From positions 81,896,793 through 81,960,792 of the forward strand of contig OX235273.1 in NCBI GenBank assembly GCA_944472155.2: a stretch of DNA of 64,000 bases, in the 5' to 3' direction. Source of the stretch: Trichobilharzia szidati (taxonomy: Eukaryota; Platyhelminthes; Trematoda; Strigeidida; Schistosomatidae). This document shows, piece after piece, positions 1-11,101 of the stretch. Positions within the stretch are counted from its first letter, which is position 1. Each line of letters begins with the position of its first letter. The position numbers and the translations under genes were made by a program. The notes beneath the pieces are model-generated. The model saw only the letters and a program-made list of their open reading frames with translations, made no database searches and was not told the DNA's origin.

Positions 1-615
1 TTGTATGTATAAAGGCTTCTTGTTTACGGATAGTGAATAATCCATAAAAGCTTTTTCCGTTTGTTATTTCTAACTCAATTAAGGAAGAAAGCCTTAAGCA
101 GTTTCTAAGTTTAGTTTTACAAGGTTTGAGTGTTATACAGAACTATTACATTCCGAATCATGTTATGAATGTCCTCGGTCAGGTAGTAATAACTAATATC
201 GAATGGGATTTCTCCACTGATTTAAATTAGCTTGCTATCTAAATCGTTGGTTAGTTTATTAGGCTAAAACGATTTATTGAGATTCCAATTCACCATAAGA
301 CAAATAAATCACAAATTTAGTTGAATTCTAGTCAACAAATTTCGTTAATGTGTTCTACTTTAACGTAGGAAATTGCGATAATTTTTTTTTCTAGTGAAAG
401 CAACATTCTGCATAATGTCCGTTTCAGGATTATCTTCAGGGTAAATGATTAAACTCAGTTTCTGTGCATCTTTTCCATATGTGAAGTCTGTTAATCTGAA
501 GATTGTCATTTTGACATTAATTTGCTATATAAGTTAAGGTATACATCAGCTGTCCCCCCTTGTTTCACTTTAATCTAGCCATTTGTGTTTATCGTTCCAC
601 GAAAACAACAAGAGA
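1..615. other. No gene seen
   Basis: AT-rich sequence without a recognisable reading frame or repeat. A short stretch near 573-600 faintly resembles the 3' end of the sequence at 26220-26251, but too weakly to call. Confidence 0.5.
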
Positions 616-627
616 TATTTTCGAAAT

Positions 628-1096
628 TCAAGTGTTGGTTTGTAGGGATTTGATTGGTTACAGGATTTTCATCATGAGCTGACATCAGTTAGAGAACTAT
701 TGAAAAACCTGGGAGTACTAGACAGCTGTTTCCTCAGTCCTAGTTTGGGACTATTCATCAGTACGCACCCACCGGGATTCAAACCCAGAACCTTCTGGTT
801 ACAAGGCGAGCTCGTATACCATTAAGCCACTGGGACCCGATCCAATGGCCCATGAATTTGAACTTCTGCCAATTCACGACATAGCGCGACCCCTAGCCAA
901 TGTCTTCGGCGAGTATTTGTCCTCACGCCCGACCTGCTGCACCCTACTGGTCACGATTTCTCACTAGAACCCCAGGTAACTACCTACTTGAATAGGGCAA
1001 GTCGCTGGTGAGCATCTCATTGATATTCAAGTGTTGGTTTGTAGGGATTTGATTGGTTACAGGATTTTCATCATGAGCTGACATCAGTTAGAGAAC
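628..1096 (-). mobile_element. tRNA-hammerhead retroposon (family A), more than one unit long
   Basis: A perfect 12-bp direct repeat, tattttcgaaat, flanks this insertion at 616-627 and 1097-1108. Read on the minus strand it has a tRNA-like head with an A box (TGGCTTAATGG type) and a B box (GGTTTGAATCC here), followed at once by a hammerhead-like segment (about 709-760). The block beginning ttcaagtgttgg occurs at 627 and again at 1026. The copy is therefore one 399-bp unit plus about 70 bp of the next unit, head to tail. The hammerhead in this copy is degenerate: its core is shortened and four bases (TGAG on the minus strand) sit before GAAA. Confidence 0.85.
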
Positions 1097-1302
1097 TATT
1101 TTCGAAATATTGTTTAATTGATGATGTAATAAAAATAACAAAGAATGCAGATGAAGTAGGTCACTACTACCCAGAATATACATTTAATAGTAAATTTCAG
1201 CATCTGATGAGCTTAAAACTTCCAAGTGTTTTACTTATCATTGATAAGTGATTGTTATGGGGATCTTTCGATTCCATTTTGCTTCACAAGTGAAATGAAA
1301 TA

Positions 1303-1684
1303 AGCGCCAGTCATTATCGACAGGAGAAATTTGAAAGAGGTTACTTCTTGCACTTATCTAGGCATCACCGCATAGATGAGGATGTTAAGGCCGTCAGAAT
1401 CGGAAGAGTATGACAGACATTCGTGGCACTGAAGTCAGTTTGGAAATCTGCTTCACTCAACATAAAGAATAAGACCCTAATCTTCAAACATAATGTCAAA
1501 CCAGTCAATTCTACTTCCATATGGTTCACAAACTTGGTGCGTCACCAAAAGCATTTCGAACAGGTTTGACACTTTCATCAACACCTAATCCCCTCCCTCT
1601 CCATACTGAAGATAAGATGGCTGGTTAGAAAGGATAAGCGAGGAGGAACTCTGGCAACGAACTAACCAATAATCTATTGTTCAA
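1303..1684 (+). mobile_element. LINE fragment, RTE-like family L2 (5' part)
   Basis: A decayed 3' segment of the LINE family whose intact copies read ...KSVLLYGSETW... and end ...RWIGHTLRK.... Here the nucleotide match runs through the DEDVK, LKSVWKSASLNIKNK and LLPYGSQTW-like stretches, with several frameshifts. It is cut at 1684 by a family A retroposon and resumes at 2137. Confidence 0.7.
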
Positions 1685-2136
1685 TTATTAGATTGTACGG
1701 ATTTGATTGACTGGTTACAGGATTTTATCATGAGTTGACATCAGTTAGAGAACCATTGGAAAACCTGGAAGGAGTACTGGACAGCTGTTTCCTCAGTCCT
1801 AGTTCGGAACTGTTCATCAGTGCGCACCCACCACAGGAGGTTTGAACCCAGGACCTTCTGTTTACAAGGTCAGAGAGCTAGCTGGTAGACCATTAAGCCA
1901 CTGCAACCTCATCCAGTGGCCAGTTCATGAATTCCAGCTCCTACCAATTCACGATATGGTGAAATCACCAGCCAATGTCATCGGTGGTGAGCATTTGTCT
2001 TCATACCCAACCTGCTGTACCCCACTGGTCCCGATTTCCCACTAGAATCCAGGTGACTACCTACCTGAATAGGACCAGTCTCTAGTGATCATCTCATTGA
2101 TATTCAAGTATTGGTTTGTAGGGATTTGACTGATTG
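1685..2136 (-). mobile_element. tRNA-hammerhead retroposon (family A) nested in a LINE
   Basis: The same unit as at 628-1096: tRNA-like head (about 1840-1905, minus strand), degenerate hammerhead (about 1782-1832) and tail. The motif ttcaagtattgg near 2103 repeats the start of the unit, so this copy also crosses a head-to-tail junction. A short duplication (gttcaa at 1679-1684 and 2137-2142) flanks it. The sequence on either side rejoins as one LINE. Confidence 0.8.
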
Positions 2137-2424
2137 GTTCAACAAATATGAGGAAGGAAATGGATATAGACTGGACAAACTGTGAGGAAACCGTTGAGTG
2201 ACATCTAGTGCCATGCCCACGAGTGGAATTCTGATGGGAAACGGCGAGTTGGGCTTTCTTTTGAGAGTGACATAGAGGAGACCGTGTGAAGAGGAAATGA
2301 GAGATTATAAGTAATCCTAGAGCCAGGTTCAGAAATACTTCAGGGAACAGGATGAAATAAATATGTACTATTTAAGCCTTATTTTCCACTTGGAATCCAA
2401 GGGAATATAATATTATAATAGTAG
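2137..2424 (+). mobile_element. LINE fragment, RTE-like family L2 (3' part)
   Basis: Continuation of the LINE at 1303-1684, corresponding to the NKYEEGNGYRLDKL...R region and the 3' UTR. It ends with the family's decayed tail (aatccaagggaatataata). Confidence 0.65.
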
Positions 2425-2449
2425 TCGAATTTTTCAACATCGTCCTCCA

Positions 2450-2760
2450 TGGGGTTATGCATGAAGCAAACTAACTTGATTCATAGTTCTAATTTAGAAC
2501 AACTTGTTCATACTGATCTTTGAATTGATACTGACAGAGTGCGCACACTTAACTGTCGTACTCTCACTAGACCCAATTTCGTTTAACCACTTTACCTTCT
2601 ACGTACAACAGAAGCCGTCGGAATCTACCTGAAGAAGCCGAACATGTGCGTTCAGAAAACATCCATATATCCACTTTTCTTGCTTTGACCATCTTCACAC
2701 GAATGGGGAAGCTGACATTCTTCACTCCCCTCATGATCCTGATCTACTATATTGACTTAC
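2450..2760 (+). pseudogene. Penelope-like element C-terminal relic
   Basis: A frameshifted relic whose best part reads TEAVGIYLKKPNMCVQK, the conserved C-terminal end of Penelope-like GIY-YIG ORFs (compare TAEAIGIHLKKPNLSVQK near 58700-58765). It also matches the fragment at 61740-62000, including the TDRVRT stretch. Not functional. Confidence 0.65.
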
Positions 2761-3373
2761 TTAATCGACTTTATAATCATTGCAGTGTTTTGTAGATTTA
2801 ACTACTTTGTTAAGTTGGGTCAACATGATTATATAGTCAGAAGAGTTTGTAGGTCTGAACATCACCTCACTTCCACTCTATCGACAGTCCTACGCAGCTT
2901 CTCAGATTTCTCATCCTTATACTTTGAAACTGTGGATGCCTTAAATCCCTTCTTATTTATGCTATGACCAACAATTTCACAACTATTTCCGCATTTTATG
3001 AAATTTTTTCAGCATCTTATTGAATCCTATTAGGTAGTTATTCTGGTATTGATTTTTTTTCCTTTCTTAGGCTACATGTCACATGTTAACTTTAGACGAA
3101 AAGTCTGTTTCGGAAGAAACAGACAGCGGGAAATTCAACAACATTCCAGAAATATATTTTCGAAATGTTTACAAACTTTTTTCATTGAATGTCAGTCTGT
3201 TTATAAAGTCACCTGTCTTTGTTAATTTAAAAAAAAGGGTGACAAATTCGCCTATATTCTGTGTAAACTTTACAGCCTTCAGTTTATTTCTGATTGACAT
3301 TGTATATGTCTCATTTCTAAATGGAAAAGAATTATAGAAGAGAAAAACTTGTGTCTTCAACTATGTTAGACCA
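2761..3373. other. No gene supported
   Basis: An 84-codon frame (3083-3337, +) has no recognisable domain and overlaps an equally open antisense frame. I do not call it a gene. Confidence 0.4.
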
Positions 3374-4141
3374 TTTTGATTGAACACTAGTAACCAGTGT
3401 GATGTGTCTAGTCCTTTCTTTGGTGCAGACTGAATTCTATCAGTCGCGTTTGCCACCATTCTAAGTAGCTCGCCATCATGGTGCACATTGATCTGATGAT
3501 ATTAAATGGTTGGAAGCAATCGGCAAGAAGCCTTGCTTGACTTAGGTTTCGTGCTAGTTAGCACTCACCAGTCAGTAAGGTGTATCTGCGATCTTGAAGG
3601 AATTCATTTCCCTTCTGAGATTCGAACCCATGTCCCCCACTGAGTACTGCAGTTACACACGCTACCAATGAGCTATTCGGGCTCACGGCTGACCTCCTGT
3701 TGGAGTGTATTGGATACTTTGATTGGACACTAGTAACTAGTGTGGTGTGTCTAATATCATCTAATATCATCAAGTCAATGTGCACCGTGATTGCGAGCGA
3801 CCTAGAATGGTGGCCACATTGAAAACTCGACTGATAGAATTCAATCTGCACCAAACAAAGGAATAGACACATAACACCAGTTGCTGACTAGTGTCAATCA
3901 AAAGTACCCAATACAGTCCTACAGGAGGTCAATCGTGAGCCCTAATAGCTCATTGGTAACATCTGTGACTGCAGCACTGGGTGACACGGGTATGAATCTC
4001 AGAAAGGGAAATAAGTTCCTTCACAGTTGCACATATGCCTTGGTGACTGGTGAGTGCCAACTAGCACGGAACCAAAGTCAAGCAAGGCTTCCTACCGACT
4101 GCCTGCAACTATCTAATATCATCAAATCAATGTTAGACCAG
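3374..4141. mobile_element. tRNA-SINE cluster (family D) with inverted copies
   Basis: Two tRNA-like units face opposite ways. The minus-strand unit has its A box (TAGCTCATTGG) near 3666-3676 and B box (GGTTCGAATCT) near 3615-3625. A plus-strand unit begins after 3880, with its A box near 3948. The segments at 3374-3505 and 3745-3880 are rough inverted copies of each other (shared cactagtaac, ggtgcaga, gaattctatcag). A third copy lies at 12891-13054. No hammerhead is visible in this family. Confidence 0.7.
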
Positions 4142-4201
4142 TTTGTTAGATGCCTGTAACCTATGATAAATTCTGAAAAGAAAGAAAAGTGCTTATTATT
4201 A

Positions 4202-4505
4202 TGTAACAACATAAGACAAAGGCCAGGCAACAGATCGTTTATTAAGGAAAATCAACACATATTTATAGATTTTAATGTACATTATTGTAGGTTAATGTTA
4301 GTAGAAAATACAGTCTTTTGATTTCTTGTTTCTCACAGAAAGTTAACCTTGCATCTCTTTGTGGCTGTGGCAGATCATCCATATGCTAACTGTATCCGCC
4401 TACGCAAAGCCTTTGTTCTCATTTTCTTACCACCAATATTGGAGACATAAACATTGACGTCAACTACTGTTTACCAACTTTGGCTAGCAGCCAGCTCTCA
4501 CCACA
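4202..4505 (-). mobile_element. Solo LTR of a Gypsy-like retrotransposon
   Basis: Read on the minus strand it starts TGTGGTGAGAGCTG and ends TTACA, with a TATA-like box (tataaat) and an AATAAA-like signal near the 3' end. It is flanked by atta and atca, a decayed 4-bp duplication. Five related copies lie in the window (7902, 12167, 16178, 36586, 44798) and a truncated one at 53192. No internal region adjoins it. Confidence 0.8.
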
Positions 4506-5079
4506 ATCAGAATGTGACCTTACTCAATACTATAAGAAAGGAAATGCCCAATTTAAGATTTTCAATCCTACAGTTTATTTTAAATACAATCACATTCTTT
4601 CCAGTTGTGCTGATGAGATATCTTTAAATACAGCTTTGAGTTAACAATGAATGATTAGCCCTATCTGATGTGTAAAGTCATTGTAACTGTAGCTATCGAA
4701 ACCAACTCACTGTGGTTTAAACTCAGAGAACTGATCCTTGAGAAATGTACAGTCATAAAACACTGTACAGACAGAAAAAGACAATTATTTGTGATCGAAA
4801 TCTATGTGTGGTTCTATTCAACAGTAATAACATGAAAAACTCAAAATTACCTCAACAGTGAAGTTACGCAGCTGTACACACAAGGTACCTTTTTAAGTAC
4901 AAAACATGTACTGCAGAACAAAATTAGTTAACCACAATCCCACTGTAAGACGCACCTGAGAATCAAGGAGAATATTCCCAACTAGGTGGGATCAAAAACT
5001 CAGTCCACAAGAATCACACACTGATACTTCCCGCAGACAGTCCAAGGTAAGAATGATCTTCATTCACTCGAACAAAATC
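4506..5079. other. No gene seen
   Basis: Unremarkable AT-rich sequence with no recognisable repeat or frame. Confidence 0.4.
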
Positions 5080-6500
5080 ACCTCGTAAAACAACATCTGT
5101 CTGTCTGTCTGGATTCAACATAGAACTTGGCACCAAAGTGCAGTAGTTCGAGTTGCCACGTTCCAAATAGCACACAAAGGTAGACAAGAAAATGAGTGAA
5201 GAGAATCAACAGAGTTTTGATAAGTATAAGAGGGAAACAGAATGAGTAATGGTAGAAAGGAATATGAAAGATTACAGAGACTGAATATATCTGCGTAAGC
5301 CATTGACAACGATTTTGAGCCATGTCACCTATTGTCTCCAGCCATTGATTCTTAGAGTCCCGAGGGCGGGCCCCAACCCGGAAGTTTGCATCTCCCTACC
5401 TGACTCAGTTTAACTGTTAAGGATTTCATGGATTGATGAGGCCATGTTTTTGTTTGGCTACCACTTACTCTTTTCCAACCTGCACCTATATCAGCTAGTA
5501 ATGCCCGTCCGTCGGGGGAGACGATGGTTAGGCATGCGCAGCACGTGACCTAGCCATCTCAATCTATGTAACTTCATAGCCTCTTCGATTGATTTTCCCT
5601 CTTTGCCCAGCACTCTACGCCTAACGTCAACATTACTTACCTTATTATACCACCTGACGTGAGAAAGAGATCGTAGACATCTATGATCAAAAACAGTCAA
5701 CCTTTTCATGTCTTCAACTCGTATTGGCCATGTTTCAGAGCCATAGAGAAGGACGGAGCGAACTGCTGAGCAGTATACACGTCCCTTGGTTGATAGCCGG
5801 ATGTCACGCCTACGCCAGAGACGGTGTAAGTTAGCGAAAGCAGATCGAGCTTTTTGGATCCGTGCTGAGATTTCGTCATCAATCAATCCGTTGGTGCTGA
5901 TACAACTTCGCAAATAGGTGAAGTAGTCAACATGTTCTATCACTTCACTCCCTATCACTAAGCTATGAGTTGACGAAGTTCAGTCAGTCCTGTAGCAGCA
6001 TCTGACATTTTACAGGGGCGAATCGCATGCCAAACATACGAAGATTGCTGCTCAAGGTGTTCAGAAGACTCTGCATTTTGTCAGCATCCTCCCCTAACAG
6101 GACTATGTAGTCTGCATATTCTAAGTCCATAAGACTATTCCCTGGTAACAAGTCGATTCCTAAGTCGTTAAGTTCAGTTAAGGATACTGCCATTAGCATA
6201 TCTTTGATGAACTTAAAGTGAAAAGGGAAAGTGGACATCCTTGATGGACACACTGGTTGTTATCAATTCAGATGACAATTCCCCATAAGCCCTTACATGG
6301 CTACGTGAGTTTGAGTAGAGTGCCTTAATTAGTGCAATGTACTTTCTCGGCACTACCTTCACAGTCAAACATTGCCATAGTACCTTTCGATCCACGGAGT
6401 CGAAGCCCGCCTTCAAGTCAAGACATATGGCAATTGTTGGACGCCTAAAAGTGTGTCTATGTTCTAGGATCTGTCGGAGAGTGAAGATATGATCTATGCA
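5080..6500 (-). pseudogene. LINE reverse transcriptase remnant, RTE-like family L1
   Basis: A minus-strand LINE truncated inside the reverse transcriptase. In order on the minus strand it encodes IAICLDLKAGFDSVDRK (finger/motif A region, 6440-6375), FPFHFKF (motif B region), LEYADYIVLLGEDADKMQ (motif C, with the second Asp of YADD changed to Tyr, near 6120), then ARIQKARSAFANLHRLWRRRDIRL, VLLYGSETW, RVLGKEGKSI and HRLRWLGHVLRMPNHRLPRR (to about 5510). It ends with a degenerate WLETIGDMAQNRCQW region and a (CTGT)n-like tail at 5096-5108. Several frameshifts and the altered YADD show a dead copy. The order of motifs and the C-terminal HRLRWLGHVLRMP block are those of the RTE/SR2 type in flukes; the clade assignment is from memory of the family. 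Confidence 0.85.
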
Positions 6501-7041
6501 ACAACATATTATCGTGCAACCACAAAGGGGACCATTAAAATTAGAGATTAAACAAATGAGAAGGATAAATAATAAGCATTAAGTCAGCATATATGATATG
6601 CAAATGCCATAATAATGATATACAGACTAGGCGAAAAAAGTAAGTACAAATGTTGGGATCAGATCGTCCAGGAAGGATTTTCTAAACAATTTTTCTGTTA
6701 TTGTAACAATTTCTAATTAACCTAAACTAGACTCTCAATACTATTTATTATGTAAGATTAATGTTAAAGAGTTGAGACTAAACAATAGATTGTCCGTGTT
6801 AAAATAGGTTAGACTGCATCATGAAGATTTTGAAGTAGAGTATACATCCTGCAGTGACACTGATTTATATCCTACAACCTTTTATGACTGTGTCTGTAAA
6901 CAGATGACCAAACAATAATTAGTGTGGTTATAAATTTCTGAATTTTAGGTTCTGTAGAAATCTGAATTAATTTCTGTATAGATTTCTTGATGAACCAACA
7001 TCAGTTAAGATGTAAGTGAAAACCAAAGAGCACTGGTTAAC
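6501..7041. other. No gene seen
   Basis: AT-rich spacer with no recognisable frame or repeat. Confidence 0.4.
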
Positions 7042-7228
7042 TGTGTCGGTGGAACAGGGGTTAGGACTCTCGCTGACCATGCAAATGGTCTGGGGTTCGA
7101 TCCCCTGCCGACGCACACCTGATAACTATGGTTGCCCTGCAAAATTTGGGCTACCGCTATCACATTCTGAAAATTCCTTATCTGTACCATAAAATACGGT
7201 GTGGAATCAAGCTGAAATAAAAATTTAA
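7042..7228 (+). mobile_element. tRNA-SINE (family B)
   Basis: A tRNA-like head (GTGTCGGTGGAACAGGGG..., B box GGTTCGATCCC, closing GACGCACACC) is followed by a tRNA-unrelated body with gcaaaatttgggctaccg and gaaaattcc, ending in a(t)-rich tail. Copies: 14820 (-), 25629, 32437 and 63288 (+). Confidence 0.85.
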
Positions 7229-7901
7229 AAAATTTGGGATATTTCAGCAGTGAGAACCCGTGACCCCACCAGGGATCAAACCAAGACATTCATACTATCA
7301 AGCAAGCCTGTTGACCATTCAGTTACTGCTTTGGAATTCTGTAACATATGATTTCTAACTTCTGCCAATTCACAGCACTTCACTACAGTAAACCAATACC
7401 ACTGATGAGCATTCGATGCACCAGGACACAGTGAACGCCGCTGGACATGATTTCTGTGATAGATCAATCAAAAATCAATACGTCAGATGTGAATTGTAGT
7501 TATTAAGTTCTGTGGTATAACATTTCTGATTGTGTTACCCTCTGTCTCCTAAGCGTACTCCACATTCCTTTTTATACTAGTTTGGGATGAATTGTCCAGT
7601 ATGTAAAAATGGTAAAGTTCTAAAAGTATTTCAGTATTAAAAAGAAATCTAATGGGAATAAAAAATAGAGTTTATTCAGCAAAATTAATTGGATAGCTAT
7701 AGGGTAAATTGACAATGACGCAAAGTATTCAAAATGCATATTATAGAGACATTATATATATATATATATATATCAAGGCTGACGGCATACTTTAGCTTGT
7801 GTGCTGTGAGAAACAAGTGAGGAGTATTTCATAGAAGCTATTCCTGCGATAATCCATCCATTCGATTTGAATCTAGCACAATAAATAGTTTTCACTACTA
7901 C
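7229..7901. other. No gene; TA microsatellite at 7749-7773
   Basis: Spacer with a short (TA)n run of about 24 bp and no supportable frame. Confidence 0.5.
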
Positions 7902-8254
7902 TGTGGTGAGAGCTGTCTGGAAGACAAAGTTGTAGACAACAATTTACTTCAACGTTTACGTCCCAAATCGGGATCATGAAAAAAAACGATAACAAAGCAT
8001 TACCTTGAGTAATCGCTTTAACCAGTCACAGCAGACTTAACGTATGCAACTACGATTCGCAGATATATGGCCTGACTTTCTGAGAAACGGCCACAAGCAG
8101 TATAGAATAACCTTCAGCAAGGAAACAACCAATCAGAAGACGTTGCTTCTCTGCTAACAATAAGGCTAATAATAGTGTAAATGAAATTGTATAAATATCT
8201 TTTGATTTTCTCAATAAGTGATCTGTTGCCTGGCCCTTGTTTTCTGTCGTTGCA
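7902..8254 (+). mobile_element. Solo LTR, Gypsy-like
   Basis: Runs from TGTGGTGAGAGC to GTTGCA and is flanked by ctac (7898-7901) and ctat (8255-8258), a near-match 4-bp duplication. It carries tataaatat near 8190 and an AATAA-type signal (ctcaataagtgatc) near 8211, in the order expected for a promoter and poly(A) site in an LTR. It matches the copies at 16178 and, inverted, at 4202, 36586 and 44798. Confidence 0.85.
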
Positions 8255-8468
8255 CTATTATTAATAGTATTTATTAATCAAAATACAGAGATTTTTTAGT
8301 TAGTACTTTGTCTGAAGAACTAATTTATATCTTTTGTGGTTGTTCACTTATGAATGTAGCGCTATATGATAGTTGTGTAGGTGATGCAATACAAGCGATG
8401 AACAGTTTTGAGATAGACAGAAGAAATATATGTATATATGTATGTTTCATAACTCTTTCCTTTCCTGA

Positions 8469-9436
8469 TTGCAGTAAATTGGATAATGTGACAAACAGCG
8501 GGCAATGAGGAAACAGGCATAAAGTGGACCCACACAAAACACTTCGAGGACCTGGACTTCGCCAATGATATATGTCTGATTTCCCACAAACTGGAGAATA
8601 TGCAAGCGAAAAGCAACAAGTCGGCAGAAGAAGCATCCAGATAGGATAGGACTTCAGGTGAACATATAGAAAACAGAGGTGATGAAGATTCCTGGGCAAC
8701 ACCACCAACAGCAACAACAACAACAACAGACAACAATCAACATAAATGGAAGGAACCTGAAAGAAACAACCTCTTTTACCTACCTACCTAACTGGAAAGC
8801 ATCGTTTCAAATACAGGCGGACAGAACTGATGAGGATATCAAAGCAAGAATCCGAAAAGCAAGACAAGCTTTCACTACTCTCAAGTCTGTGTGGAGGTCA
8901 AAAGCACTCTGCATCAAAAATAAGATCAGGATTTTCAACTCCAATGTGAAGTCAGTGCTACTCACTATACGGATCAGAGACTTGCACTGCGCGTCATGAA
9001 GAGCATCTCAAACAAACTACAGACCTTCATCAACAACTGTCTTCGCTCAACACCACTCAAGATCGGATGGCCGGCCAGAAAAGATCAGGAACAGAGATCT
9101 CTGGCAATTAGCGAACCAACACAGCAGGAATCAACCGATTGTGAAACAAATAGGCAGGAAGAAATGGAGATGGATTGGATTGGCCATACTCTGAGGAAAC
9201 AATGCATCAAGTGACATCACTAGACAAGCCATTGCTCAAGTGGAACCCAAAAGGGAAGCGGCGAGTTGGTCGTCAGTGCAAGGGTGAGGGTGACTTGGAG
9301 GAGGTGATGTGAAGAGGAGATGAAAACGTGTGGGCAGACTTGTAGCCAGGTGAAGACTCTAGCAGAGAACCGAATGCAATGGAGACGCACGGCTGAAGCC
9401 CTATGTTTTTCTAGGAATTAAAGGAAACAATAATAA
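8469..9436 (+). pseudogene. LINE 3' fragment, RTE-like family L2
   Basis: 5'-truncated inside the reverse transcriptase. It starts at the VNWIM-like block after motif B, then carries LDFANDICLIS (motif C with FADD changed to FAND), a CAA-rich stretch coding Gln/Asn at 8697-8745, DRTDEDIKARIRKARQAFTTLKSVWRSKALCIKNKIRIFNSNVKSVLL, KSISNKLQTFINNCLRS, and EEMEMDWIGHTLRK. Frameshifts separate these blocks. The 3' end is the family tail with (AAT)n (aaacaataataataata) at 9427-9440. Sister copies lie at 40105, 51690, 59637 and 62236 (+), and at 12825, 16713, 32838 and 54950 (-). Confidence 0.85.
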
Positions 9437-9440
9437 TAAT

Positions 9441-9870
9441 AACTCTTTCCACTTTTCTAGATTCATCAAAGAGATTGAACAGAACTGTGGCGTCTAAAGT
9501 TAGTTTAGTAGATATTGAAGGATGATTAGCATACTGTCAGTGTAAGATATCCAAATATTCGGAGAAATGATTGATCTAATCGTCATCTCCCCATATATAT
9601 TAGGAATGCGGCACTTACGCGACACACTAAAAAAATTTTATTTCAAACCATGGATTTTTTTCGGTAAACTTTTGAAGAAAGGGGAAACCAAACTGTATTT
9701 TAAACTTAGTTAAAAGTGAGAGCTATAGAATATATTCATTCATTCAAGGTGAGGAAAGAACGTATACTCCCCTTTAATTATCCTAAATTATAAGTTCTAG
9801 TTTATTTTTAGTCTGAATATCTTTCTGTAGTAAATGCAAATAAATTAGCCTGACTAAATAATTCTCTGGT
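9441..9870. other. No gene seen
   Basis: AT-rich spacer. Confidence 0.4.
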
Positions 9871-10095
9871 GCGTCGGTGGCACAGCGGTTAGGACGCTCG
9901 CCGACCATGTACATGGTCCGGGGTTCGATCCCCGGCCGACGCACTCCTTTACTTCGTTAAGCCAGAAATAATGCTGGTGAAGAGGAAAGGTTGGGCATGA
10001 GGCTAGCAACCCCATCCTGTAAAGTAAACACTGCTACAGAAACTTCAAGCCACTAGCTTGAAGCCCTATGTTCCACTGGGTAACGTGAATGAAAA
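9871..10095 (+). mobile_element. tRNA-SINE with LINE-like tail (family C)
   Basis: The head is nearly the same tRNA-like module as family B: A box TGGCACAGCGG, B box GGTTCGATCCC, and acceptor-like halves GTGCGTC and GACGCAC that can pair. The body differs (ctcctttacttcgttaagcc, atgctggtgaagagg). The 3' end carries ttgaagccctatgttccact, the same 20 bases as the 3' end of LINE family L2 at about 63210. Copies at 43421 and 43827. Confidence 0.85.
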
Positions 10096-11028
10096 AAAGA
10101 AAAAAATAATTCTCCGAATATTCTAGTTGCTATCACTAACAGTTATAAAATGCAGATATTCTATACATTTTATATTTACTGATCAAGTTTCAGTATAGAT
10201 ACAGAAAGCTGGTGTTATTTTTAGAATAGTGAATTACATTGGATGCAGGCAACACACATATTTGATCGTTTATGAAGTGGCGTGCTGTACAGAATATTCG
10301 TTATACAATATAAAACTCATAGCTGTCAGAAAAGGAAGCTGAAAGCTCAACAAACTGCAAAGAATACACTATGATCAGAAATTCATTTATTGAAACAATT
10401 AAGGTTAACTAGAATCTCAGTTCCGATAAAAGAAATTATTATTATGGAGTTATGAGTTTCAATCATACAAAAATAAATCTTTCCTTTCATTGGTTGGATT
10501 AGTTGACAAATGTTTTAGTTTCCATAAGAATGAACTAGAAAAAAGACTAGATCATGTGATGATGTGATCCGTGTATATGTTCATTACCTGTTTATATATA
10601 TATATAATTTCTGCTTGAAATTTTTGATATCCAATGTGTTCTAAATTGGTGAATTGTCTAAAAACTAGTTACGCTGATATATAGATGCATTCATTCCTTA
10701 CTTGTCTTTAAATATTCTGACTATTGAATATTGTTGTTCTCTATTCATTCGTTAGTGCCCTTAATTATTGACAATGTTCTTTTCTCGGAGTGTCATCAAT
10801 TATGACAACGCTTAATTAAATCAGTGCTCAATTCATTTCATCATTTTTTTCTCTCTCTATTTTTCTATACCCATAACACTCAATATTAATTGGCACATAA
10901 AATAAGCTGAAAAGTTTAGGAAATATGATGAGTTATGCTGAAATCAATGTTTGAAAAAGAAAAGTCGATAACTCAGAATGTGATCAGTCAAAAGTCATTT
11001 CGGCTACATGATTTATATTTTATAAACC
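10096..11028. other. No gene seen
   Basis: AT-rich spacer with a short (TA)n run at about 10594-10607. Confidence 0.4.
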
Positions 11029-11101
11029 GGCAACTCTAAACAATAGGAACCCAAACCGAAATGACCTACGAACGCACAAACGACCTTGAGAAAGCAATTA
11101 G

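Noticed and set aside
3083..3337. 84-codon plus-strand ORF
   Set aside because: An antisense ORF of similar length overlaps it, there is no domain, and the region is AT-rich; a chance frame is likely.
8697..8745. A Gln-rich protein (CAA repeats)
   Set aside because: The CAA run belongs to LINE family L2 and recurs at 40572, 59950 and 62565.
9871..9946. A cloverleaf-like tRNA gene
   Set aside because: The A and B boxes and acceptor halves are good, but the same head is repeated with SINE bodies at eight places and no clean anticodon arm is present, so it is a SINE head.
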